The notes under the pieces are model-generated. The model had not been told where the DNA came from. It did no database searches and saw nothing but the letters and a program-made list of their open reading frames with translations. The translations under genes were made by a program, and so were the position numbers. From the NCBI GenBank assembly GCA_964607765.1, contig CAZSNT010000018.1, positions 25,854 through 89,853 on the forward strand: a stretch of 64,000 bases of DNA, given 5' to 3'. Positions 41,639-48,833 of the stretch are shown here, in pieces. The stretch's first letter is position 1. The number at the start of each line of letters is the position of its first letter. Source of the stretch: CAZSNT01 sp964607765. GTDB taxonomy: Bacteria; Verrucomicrobiota; Lentisphaeria; Oligosphaerales; JABHEG01.

Positions 41639-42373
41639 GTGCCCAGAGAGCGCGCCGACATCATACTCGTGACGAGTGGGCTCTGTGAGACACGCGCTCA
41701 GGCGCAGCGGCTGATACTCGCGGGCCAGGTGCGCAGCGGTCCGGACCAGGTCGTGCGCAAGCCCGGGCAACTCTTCCCGGCTGACGCGCAGCTGCACGTG
41801 CACACCCCCCTGCCCTACGTCAGCCGCGGCGCACTGAAACTGCTGCCTGCTCTGGAGCTGTTTGCCCCGGATGTGACCGGCAAGACAGCTCTTGACGTGG
41901 GAGCGTCCACCGGAGGGTTCACGGACCTGTTGCTGCAACGTGGGGTCCGACGCGTCTATGCCGTGGATGTGGGGTACGGTCAGCTGCACTACCGCCTGCG
42001 TACCGATCCGCGTGTTGTCAGCCTGGAACGGGTCAATGCGCGGCGCCTCACGCGTGAGCATGTCCCGGAGCCCATCGACATCCTCACTGTCGATGTGTCC
42101 TTTATCTCGGTCACCAAGATCCTCCCCGCCTGCGCTGCGCTGCTTGTGCCGCGGGCGCTGGCGTTCATCCTGGTGAAACCTCAGTTCGAGGCAGGGAAGG
42201 CGGAAGTCAAACGCGGCGGCGTGGTCCGCGACGAGGCGGTCAGGGAGCGCTGCATCGACAGCGTGACAGACTTCGCAGTCACGGCATGCCGATGGACGAG
42301 CCTGGGCGTGTCAGCGTCGCCAATCAAGGGGCCGAAAGGCAATCAGGAGACCGTGGCCATCTTCCGGGCATAG
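41639..42373 (+). CDS. tlyA: TlyA-family rRNA methyltransferase
   Basis: 244 residues. S4 RNA-binding domain at about 1-60 (RADIILVTSGLCETRAQAQRLILAGQV), then an FtsJ-like methyltransferase: LDVGASTGGFTDLLLQRG, DVGYGQLHYRLR and DVSFISVTKILP. The family 2'-O-methylates rRNA (TlyA of Mycobacterium modifies C1409/C1920; many bacteria methylate only one). The GTG start at 41639 has a strong GGAGGAGAG. Convergent with hpf. Confidence 0.93.
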   Translation: MPRERADIILVTSGLCETRAQAQRLILAGQVRSGPDQVVRKPGQLFPADAQLHVHTPLPYVSRGALKLLPALELFAPDVTGKTALDVGASTGGFTDLLLQRGVRRVYAVDVGYGQLHYRLRTDPRVVSLERVNARRLTREHVPEPIDILTVDVSFISVTKILPACAALLVPRALAFILVKPQFEAGKAEVKRGGVVRDEAVRERCIDSVTDFAVTACRWTSLGVSASPIKGPKGNQETVAIFRA

Positions 42374-42505
42374 CACGGTCATCCCGCCGGACACCAGGCA
42401 GCCGCACGCGTACCGCGCCCGGCCTCTGATCCGGCGGCCGTGATTCAGCCTGGGGACCTCCCGCGGGGCCGTCGGCTGGAGTCAAAACCCAGCAGACCTG
42501 ACACC

Positions 42506-42901
42506 CTACTCCTGCAGCGCCGCCACGTCCTCGAAGTCGTCTTCGAGTTCGTCCTCGAAGTCGTCTTCCACATCGACGTCTGCGATGGCATCGGTCGGCT
42601 GACCTTTGCTGACGCGGTGTTCCTGGATGCGCTCGACGTGTCGCCGCAGCTGCTTCTCCAGTTTGTCAACTGCGCTGTCGATGGAGACCAGCACGTCGCG
42701 TGTCTTGGCTTTCGCGTCCAGTGCCAGGTGCTTGCCGTTCAGGTGGATCTCGGCCACACACCAGCTCCGTTCCATGTCCAACACGACCCGTGCAGTGGTC
42801 AGCTTGTGGTACTCCTGTTGGAGCTTCACGAGCCGCTCCTGCGCATGCTCCCGAGTGCTGTCGTCGACGCTCATGTGCCTCGCGCTTACGATGACTTCCA
42901 T
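42506..42901 (-). CDS. hpf: Ribosome hibernation promoting factor (short HPF/RaiA)
   Basis: 131 residues: the RaiA fold (EVIVSARHMSVDDSTREHAQERL ... VLDMERSWCVAEIHLNGK) plus an acidic tail (DVEDDFEDELEDDFEDV). The length is the short form; long HPF has a C-terminal dimer domain, absent here. It protects idle ribosomes in stationary phase. It is the last gene of the long minus-strand block. In Proteobacteria rpoN sits between lptB and hpf; here it does not. Confidence 0.9.
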   Translation of the reverse strand: MEVIVSARHMSVDDSTREHAQERLVKLQQEYHKLTTARVVLDMERSWCVAEIHLNGKHLALDAKAKTRDVLVSIDSAVDKLEKQLRRHVERIQEHRVSKGQPTDAIADVDVEDDFEDELEDDFEDVAALQE

Positions 42902-42952
42902 TTTTCCTCCTTGTTTACAGGAATGGACTTTGGCAGGAAAGAAACCCCTCGG

Positions 42953-43696
42953 CTATGCCGTAAACCGGGGCCCGAGATACACCCGTCGGGCCTGTTCATC
43001 ACTGATGAGAAAATCACTGGTGCCATGGCAGAGGATCTCACCATCACAGATCAGGTACGCACGCTGCACAATGGCCAGCGTTTCGCGGACACTGTGATCC
43101 GTAATCAGCACGCCCAGCCCCCTGTCCCGCAGGTGGGCGATGATCTTCTGGACCTCGTAGACGTTGATGGGGTCCACGCCGCTGAAAGGCTCGTCCAGCA
43201 GAATGAACGTCGGATCCGTGGCCAACGCCCGCGTGATCTCGAGCCGGCGCCTCTCTCCGCCACTCAATGTCATGGCGCGCTGTCGCGCCAGGTCGGTGAG
43301 CTGAAGCTCGTTCAGCAGATCCTTCAGTCGACTGTCCCGCTCGCTCTTGCTCAGCTCGAGCGTCTCCAGAACCGCCATGACGTTGTCCGCAACGGTCAGA
43401 CGCCGGAAAATCGACGGTTCCTGGGACAGATATCCCATTCCCAACCGGGCCCGTCGGTACATCGGCAGCTGTGAGATGTCTTCGCCCATGAAAACCAGGG
43501 CGCCGGCTTCCGGCCTGATCAAGCCGACGATCATGTAGAAGCTCGTTGTCTTGCCCGCACCGTTCGGCCCGAGCAGACCGACGACCTCCCGGGAGTCGAC
43601 GGTAAGGGACACGTTGTTGACCACACGCCGGCCGCCGTAGGACTTGACAAGACCCTCGGCAACAAGGAGGGGAGCGTCATTTGCTGTGTCGGTCAT
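42953..43696 (-). CDS. lptB: LPS export ABC transporter ATP-binding protein
   Basis: 247 residues. Walker A GPNGAGKTTSFYMI, signature LSGGERRRLEI, Walker B FILLDEPFSG, H-loop in LITDHSVRET. The LptB-specific FRRLTV and GxxxP(F)..GV segments are in order. It powers LPS extraction from the inner membrane with LptFG, which are not in the window. It overlaps lptA by 4 bases. Confidence 0.95.
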   Translation of the reverse strand: MTDTANDAPLLVAEGLVKSYGGRRVVNNVSLTVDSREVVGLLGPNGAGKTTSFYMIVGLIRPEAGALVFMGEDISQLPMYRRARLGMGYLSQEPSIFRRLTVADNVMAVLETLELSKSERDSRLKDLLNELQLTDLARQRAMTLSGGERRRLEITRALATDPTFILLDEPFSGVDPINVYEVQKIIAHLRDRGLGVLITDHSVRETLAIVQRAYLICDGEILCHGTSDFLISDEQARRVYLGPRFTA

Positions 43697-44355
43697 CCCT
43701 CACCAGCCTCTTCGTCAATCTCGTCCCCCGACCGCTTCTTGTCGCCTCCCGTCCGGCGGCCAGGCCGGAGAATGTCCGGCAAGACGTCTGTTGTCCTCTT
43801 CTTGAGCTTGATTGTGGACATCATATTCTTCAGGTGGAAACGCTGCTCGTCGCGCGAGTAGGTAATCTTGTCCGCCGTCGTCTCGGAGCCTTTGCCGTCC
43901 AGCAGCCGCGGATCTTCGGTGAGCACGACCTCACCGCTCTCCACATCGTATGCCGCGCGCCCGGCCATTGCGTGCTGGCCCGTCTTCAGCTCCCGGATCT
44001 TCACGTTCCCGATCGCTTCGACTCTCTGGAGCTCGTCGTTCTTGTTCAGCACAATGTCCATCCGGTCGGCAGTGAGCACCATCTTGGAGTCGGCTACGCG
44101 GACGTCACCCTCCAGCACGCCTTTCTTCGCGGCGTAGTCCATGTCAAAGGACTCGGCGGTAACCTCTACCTCCTCCGTCTTCTCTTCCGCACCAGTCTCC
44201 GCGCCCGACTTCTCCTTCGCCGCGCCGAGTGCGTTCGAACCCCAGGACAGTGCCAGAAGGAGACCGACCAGAAACCAGACTCCCAGTCGTTTCCCTGCCG
44301 TAGCACTCGCTGCAAACCGCGTGTTTCCGGGACCTTGCATGGCATCAGTCTCCAT
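43693..44355 (-). CDS. lptA: LptA/OstA-family periplasmic LPS carrier
   Basis: 220 residues. Signal/anchor segment (RLGVWFLVGLLLALSWGSNALG), then an OstA-like beta-jellyroll (VTAESFDMDYAAKKGVLEGDVRVADSKMVLTADRMDI ... VEAIGNVKI). LptA bridges LPS across the periplasm. The C-terminus has a basic/acidic tail (KKRSGDEIDEEAGEG). The ATG at 44355 overlaps the end of lptC by 11 bases and has GGAG upstream. Confidence 0.88.
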   Translation of the reverse strand: METDAMQGPGNTRFAASATAGKRLGVWFLVGLLLALSWGSNALGAAKEKSGAETGAEEKTEEVEVTAESFDMDYAAKKGVLEGDVRVADSKMVLTADRMDIVLNKNDELQRVEAIGNVKIRELKTGQHAMAGRAAYDVESGEVVLTEDPRLLDGKGSETTADKITYSRDEQRFHLKNMMSTIKLKKRTTDVLPDILRPGRRTGGDKKRSGDEIDEEAGEG

Positions 44356-44884
44356 CGGGTTGCACTCCGTCCCTGCCGTCTTCCGGTGCGTGATTCGACT
44401 CCGTCGCCGTGTCGGCCGCATCGTCGCCCGGCGCCACCGACCGCCACAGCCCCGCAGCACGCCGCGTGAGCCGGATGCGCATCTTCACGTTGCTTCTGAC
44501 GCGTACGCGATGCTCATTGACCAAAATGTCGTAGCCGACGCCCTCGAGCTTCATTGTCCGGCTTTCGAGCTTGATCGGGGCGTCGCTTCGGCCCACCTCG
44601 TCGGCCTGGTTGAACGAGCACCGCGGCGACGTGATTGTGGCCGTTTCGCCCTCCCGGAGGAAGAACGTCAGCTCCAGTTTCTCGAGCTCTGCCAATACGC
44701 CGCGCACAACAGCGCGCGCACCTTTGATCTCCCAATCCGTCCCCCCATCCTCACGGCTGCCCCCCCGCGTCCGGAACCCTGTCATCGTCAGACTCACGCC
44801 GGGGCGCATATCGAAAGCCGACAACGATAGTGCCAAACCCAGGCTTAGCAACCCGAACCAGCGTATTTCGCGCTTCCCTGTCAC
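44345..44884 (-). CDS. lptC: LptC-like LPS export protein
   Basis: 179 residues. An N-terminal membrane anchor (IRWFGLLSLGLALSLSAFDM) precedes a periplasmic beta-rich part (TGFRTRGGSREDGGTDWEIKGARAVV ... VGYDILVNEHRVRVRSNVKMRI) with LptC-type alternating strands. Sequence conservation is low; the call rests on fold pattern and position before lptA-lptB. The GTG at 44884 lies one base after the kdsA stop. Confidence 0.78.
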   Translation of the reverse strand: MTGKREIRWFGLLSLGLALSLSAFDMRPGVSLTMTGFRTRGGSREDGGTDWEIKGARAVVRGVLAELEKLELTFFLREGETATITSPRCSFNQADEVGRSDAPIKLESRTMKLEGVGYDILVNEHRVRVRSNVKMRIRLTRRAAGLWRSVAPGDDAADTATESNHAPEDGRDGVQPDGD

Positions 44885-44885
44885 C

Positions 44886-45752
44886 TCAGCCGCAACTCCT
44901 GCACTCACCGGCGGGTCTGCCGGCCCTCGTCGCGTCGTGTACGCGTCTGACTGTCTGGAGAAAGCTCCGCACCTCATTCAAAGCCAGTGAATTCGGCCCG
45001 TCACAGCGCGCGGCGTTCGGCTCCGGGTGGACCTCGAGGAAAAGTCCGTCTATCCCCGCGCCCGCCGCGGCGCACGCAAGAGGCAAGGCGAACTCGCGTT
45101 GGCCGCCCGACGCATCGCCCTGGCCGCCGGGAAGTTGCACCGAATGCGTGGCATCGAAAACGACCGGTATGCCCAACTCACGCATGATGACCAGGGACCG
45201 CATGTCAACAACCAGGTTGTTGTAGCCGAAGAACGTCCCGCGCTCCGTGAGCAACAGCCGCGAGTTGCCCGTACTCCGCACCTTGTCCACGCACTTCGCC
45301 ATGTCGGCCGGGGCCAGGAACTGGCCCTTCTTGATGTTGACGGTGCGCCCGGTCTCCCCCGCCGCGACAAGCAGGTCGGTCTGGCGGCACAGGAAGGCCG
45401 GAATCTGCAGCACATCAGCCACCTCAGCGACCGCGGCTGCCTGGGCCGGCTCATGCACATCGGTCACGATCGGCACGGCGTGCCTCTCCTTTACCTGTTG
45501 CAGAACGGCCAGGCCACGCTCGAGACCGGGGCCACGGAATGCGCTGATGCTGGTCCGGTTCGCCTTGTCGAACGAGGCCTTGAAAACGTAAGTCAGTCCG
45601 AGCCCCGCACAGAGCTCGATCATACGCTCCGCCACCACATGGCAAACTTCCGCCGACTCGATCACGCACGGTCCGGCAAACACGACGAGGGGCTGTTCAA
45701 ACCCTACACGGGCACCGGGTACTATGTCAAACTCAGCTGTTTTCACAGGCAA
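44886..45752 (-). CDS. kdsA: 3-deoxy-8-phosphooctulonate synthase
   Basis: 288 residues. It condenses arabinose 5-phosphate and phosphoenolpyruvate to Kdo-8-phosphate. FAGPCVIES, KASFDKANRTS, IVTDVHEPAQ, IPAFLCRQTDLL and DATHSVQLPGG are conserved; GTFFGYNNLVVDMR follows. The KdsC phosphatase gene usually nearby is absent here; another phosphatase may act. The start is TTG at 45752 or GTG two codons later. It follows kdsB after 3 bases. Confidence 0.94.
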   Translation of the reverse strand: MPVKTAEFDIVPGARVGFEQPLVVFAGPCVIESAEVCHVVAERMIELCAGLGLTYVFKASFDKANRTSISAFRGPGLERGLAVLQQVKERHAVPIVTDVHEPAQAAAVAEVADVLQIPAFLCRQTDLLVAAGETGRTVNIKKGQFLAPADMAKCVDKVRSTGNSRLLLTERGTFFGYNNLVVDMRSLVIMRELGIPVVFDATHSVQLPGGQGDASGGQREFALPLACAAAGAGIDGLFLEVHPEPNAARCDGPNSLALNEVRSFLQTVRRVHDATRAGRPAGECRSCG

Positions 45753-45755
45753 TTC

Positions 45756-46505
45756 TCAGACCTCTCCCCGGCTTCTCAGTAACTCTTCGACGCGTGCCAC
45801 GTCCTCCGGGACATCGACACCATAGCTGACTTCCGACGTCCGCACCACGAGTATGCGAATGCCCTGCTCAACGGCCCGGAGCTGTTCGAGCATCTCACAG
45901 GTCTCCAGGGCGCCTCTCGGCCACTGCACGAACTGCTCGAGAAACGCGCGCCGGTAAGCATACAGCCCCCAGTGCAGAAGCGGCTCCACGGCAACGCCCC
46001 CTTCGCGGCAGAACGGAATGGGCGAGCGACTGAAATAGAGCGCGAAATCGTGGCTGTCCACAACCACCTTCACTGCGTTCGGATCTCCCGGCTCCCGCCC
46101 TGTTAGACCGAAAGGAACAGCCGCGGTTCCCATCTCTGCGCCCGTGCTGTGCATCGACTCGACAAGCTCATCCACCACAGCGGAAGGCAAGACGGGTTCG
46201 TCGCCCTGGACATTCACCACAATCTCCGCGTCGATGTCCGCTATCGCCTCGGCGATGCGGTCCGTTCCTGTCTGGTGATCAGTGGCGGTCATCACGGCGC
46301 GGCCGCCGAAAGCGGCCACCGCTTCGGCAATACGCCGATCGTCGGTGGCGACAATGACCTCGTCCACGGTTCTTGCCGCGGCGGTTCGCTCGACCACGCG
46401 CTGAATCATGCTCTTCCCCGCGATCGGTGCCAGTGGCTTGCCGGGGAAACGCGTGCTGCCGTAGCGCGCGGGGATGACTCCTACTACACGTCCCGTTGCC
46501 GTCAT
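45756..46505 (-). CDS. kdsB: 3-deoxy-manno-octulosonate cytidylyltransferase
   Basis: 249 residues. It activates Kdo to CMP-Kdo for lipid A core assembly. IPARYGSTRFPGKPL, DDRRIAEAV, VNVQGDEPVL and HWGLYAYRRAFL are conserved. It is 8 bases after gmhB and 3 before kdsA in the same operon. Complete by length. Confidence 0.95.
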   Translation of the reverse strand: MTATGRVVGVIPARYGSTRFPGKPLAPIAGKSMIQRVVERTAAARTVDEVIVATDDRRIAEAVAAFGGRAVMTATDHQTGTDRIAEAIADIDAEIVVNVQGDEPVLPSAVVDELVESMHSTGAEMGTAAVPFGLTGREPGDPNAVKVVVDSHDFALYFSRSPIPFCREGGVAVEPLLHWGLYAYRRAFLEQFVQWPRGALETCEMLEQLRAVEQGIRILVVRTSEVSYGVDVPEDVARVEELLRSRGEV

Positions 46506-46513
46506 GTCGTGTT

Positions 46514-47044
46514 CTACCCTTCGTTCTCAGAGACTGCAATGAACCGGGCGGCTGCACCGAGATCGGCAACAATCGCATCGGCACTGTCGCACTGCACGTC
46601 GCCGCCTGCATGCAACAGGATGGCCGTGCAGCCGGCGCGGCGACCCGCGGCGACGTCAGACTCCTTGTCCCCGACCATGAACGATGCAGCCAGGTCAATC
46701 TGCAGCTCGTTGCCCGCACGCAGAATCAGCCCCGGCTCGGGCTTGCGGCATTCACATCCGTCGCCCGGCGCGTGAGGGCAGACATAGATCCCCGCAAACG
46801 CCACGCCGTACGGCGCCAGCAACTGCACAAGCCGCGCATGCTGCGCCTCCAGGTCCGCTGCCGTGAAATACCCACGCCCGATGCCGGATTGGTTCGTGAT
46901 CAGTACCAGCAGATAGCCTTCGCGGGCGAGAAGCGTCAGCGCGTCAGCAGCCCCCGGCAACAGTGCCACACCGGATGCCTCGCGCAGGTAGCCGCGGTCG
47001 ACGATCACAGTCCCGTCCCTGTCGATGAATACAGCTTTATCCAT
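46514..47044 (-). CDS. gmhB: D-glycero-D-manno-heptose 1,7-bisphosphate 7-phosphatase
   Basis: 176 residues, HAD family. Catalytic FIDRDGT (Asp9 and Asp11 region), TNQSGIGRG, the zinc-site Cys/His CPHAPGDGCECRKP, and MVGDKESD. It removes the 7-phosphate before ADP-heptose formation. It overlaps the heptose kinase gene by 8 bases. In this operon it may also help where KdsC is missing, but that is only a possibility. Confidence 0.92.
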   Translation of the reverse strand: MDKAVFIDRDGTVIVDRGYLREASGVALLPGAADALTLLAREGYLLVLITNQSGIGRGYFTAADLEAQHARLVQLLAPYGVAFAGIYVCPHAPGDGCECRKPEPGLILRAGNELQIDLAASFMVGDKESDVAAGRRAGCTAILLHAGGDVQCDSADAIVADLGAAARFIAVSENEG

Positions 47045-48056
47045 GATCCCCCTGCAGGTCGCTGACCAGATCCTCGACCCCGATCGCCGCAGTGCCGACT
47101 TCCGCCACGACAAGCCCCGCGGCATGATTGGCCAGACGAGCGGCCTCGATGGGCGTGCTCCCCGCAACAAGCGCCAGCAGGAAGGTGGCGATGACCGTGT
47201 CACCCGCGCCGGATACGTCGAAAACTTCCCGCGCCCGGGTCGGGATGTGATGGGGCTCAACGCTGCCGTCCTCGAAAAGGACCATGCCGTGGGCACCCAG
47301 AGTGATGAGCAGCAGCTTCATCTCCCAATCGTCGAGCAGCTGCTGGCCCACCTCCAGCAGCGGCCTGTCCTTTGCCACGGGCAGCACGCCGCCCTGGTAG
47401 TACCGGCCTGCCAGCGCAAAAGCCTCCGCGCGGTTGGGTGTGAGCAGCGTCAGGCCCTTGCTGGCGAACGCGTTGCTGGGGTGCGGGTCCAGAACAACCG
47501 GCACACCGCGGTCGCGTCCCTCCGCGGCAATCCTGCCCACGAGCGCGTCGGTGAGTACACCTTTGGCATAGTCCTCCAGGATCACGCCGTCAATCATGCC
47601 GTCGCGCATTTGACCTGCGAGCACGTCGAACAGCCGCTCCTGCAGGCTGGCGTCAAGCGGCACTGTGTCCTCCCGGTCTACCCGGACCACCTGCTGCGTT
47701 CCCGCCAGAACGCGCGTCTTGACCGTGGTCTCGCGCTCCTCGGAACGGACCACGCCCCGGACATCAACGCCGGACTGCTCGAACCACTCGCTCAGCCGCG
47801 CGCCATGCGCGTCGCTGCCGATGGTGCCGTACGCCGAGACGTCCGCGCCCAGAGTACACAAATTCCGCACCACGTTGGCCGCGCCGCCCGGCGAGAACGT
47901 CTCGTGGTCGACACGCACCACGGGCACGGGCGCCTCCTGCGAAATGCGGGACGCACGCCCCCATATGTAGCGGTCAAGCATCAGGTCGCCCACCACAGCC
48001 ACTCGCTGCCCGGCGAACTTCCGAACCCACTCGATCAAACAGGCGTCACTCATCAT
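47037..48056 (-). CDS. hldE: D-glycero-beta-D-manno-heptose-7-phosphate kinase
   Basis: 339 residues, ribokinase family, equal to the N-terminal half of HldE (also called RfaE1 or HldA). VVGDLMLDRYIWG, FSPGGAANVVRNL, and the C-terminal FDVSGAGDTV anion hole with catalytic Asp. The adenylyltransferase half of HldE is not present here, so a separate HldC must be elsewhere. It overlaps the FHA membrane gene upstream by 11 bases. Confidence 0.93.
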   Translation of the reverse strand: MMSDACLIEWVRKFAGQRVAVVGDLMLDRYIWGRASRISQEAPVPVVRVDHETFSPGGAANVVRNLCTLGADVSAYGTIGSDAHGARLSEWFEQSGVDVRGVVRSEERETTVKTRVLAGTQQVVRVDREDTVPLDASLQERLFDVLAGQMRDGMIDGVILEDYAKGVLTDALVGRIAAEGRDRGVPVVLDPHPSNAFASKGLTLLTPNRAEAFALAGRYYQGGVLPVAKDRPLLEVGQQLLDDWEMKLLLITLGAHGMVLFEDGSVEPHHIPTRAREVFDVSGAGDTVIATFLLALVAGSTPIEAARLANHAAGLVVAEVGTAAIGVEDLVSDLQGDHG

Positions 48057-48828
48057 TCGCCTCGTCCGTCAGCGCTGTCCCGAGAGCGCGGCGCACGGCG
48101 CCGTCCACATCCGCCTCCGGCAAGGGGCTGAAGGCGGTTCCCTCCGTCAGGTCGTTCATGATCTTCTCGTATCCCCGGAGGTCGCGCAGAATAGCATCCC
48201 ACTGCTGTCGCGTCAGCGTTTCCTCGTTCGAACGCACGTAGCGTATCAGGCGGCTGAACTCGTTCCGGAGCACCTGCCGCGCTGCGTGGGACAGGTCGTC
48301 ATCCACCTCGGCACGGTTGTTCCTCGCGCGCAGCACATCCAGGAGGAACGTGGTACGTTGCCGCGCAATCTGCCCCTCCCACAAGCGCGCCGAACTCAGG
48401 CGCTGCGGCAGCCACACGACCATGGCCACCTCGCCGACCAGAATCGCCGCCACCAGCACTTTGGCGACCGTCGCCAACAGGCCGGAACGGCGTCCGTGCC
48501 GGCACCGGGGGCGCAGACGCTGGAAGCGGAACGTCCAATGCCCTACTCGTATCTCATCGCCGCTGTGCAGATCCACTTGTTTCGCAACCGGATCGGCGTT
48601 CAGGAACAGTTCCGTGTCGGGGCGCGGGCAGAGCACCACACGGTCCGTGCCCTCGCCCGTGAGCAGGTCGAAATGTACGGCCTCCAGCTCACCCGCATGG
48701 ATGCGGCACTCGCACTCCTCGCCGCGCCCCACACGGACCACGGCCTGGGTGAAAGACCGCACCTCGCTGGGCCCGAACAAGTCCTCAGTGGCCCGTAGAT
48801 TGTGGCGAATGTTGAGTTGGAACGGCAA
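48046..48828 (-). CDS. FHA-domain membrane protein
   Basis: 260 residues. N-terminal FHA-like domain (VVRVGRGEECECRI; LNADPVAKQVDLHSGDEIRVGHWTFRFQ) that is weak at the core arginine/serine/histidine motif, one transmembrane helix (LLATVAKVLVAAILVGEVAMVV) near residues 118-140, and a helical C-terminal region. It sits 5 bases after clpC, and could bring kinase output to the membrane. Function unknown. Confidence 0.75.
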   Translation of the reverse strand: MPFQLNIRHNLRATEDLFGPSEVRSFTQAVVRVGRGEECECRIHAGELEAVHFDLLTGEGTDRVVLCPRPDTELFLNADPVAKQVDLHSGDEIRVGHWTFRFQRLRPRCRHGRRSGLLATVAKVLVAAILVGEVAMVVWLPQRLSSARLWEGQIARQRTTFLLDVLRARNNRAEVDDDLSHAARQVLRNEFSRLIRYVRSNEETLTRQQWDAILRDLRGYEKIMNDLTEGTAFSPLPEADVDGAVRRALGTALTDEANDE

Positions 48829-48833
48829 ACGTG

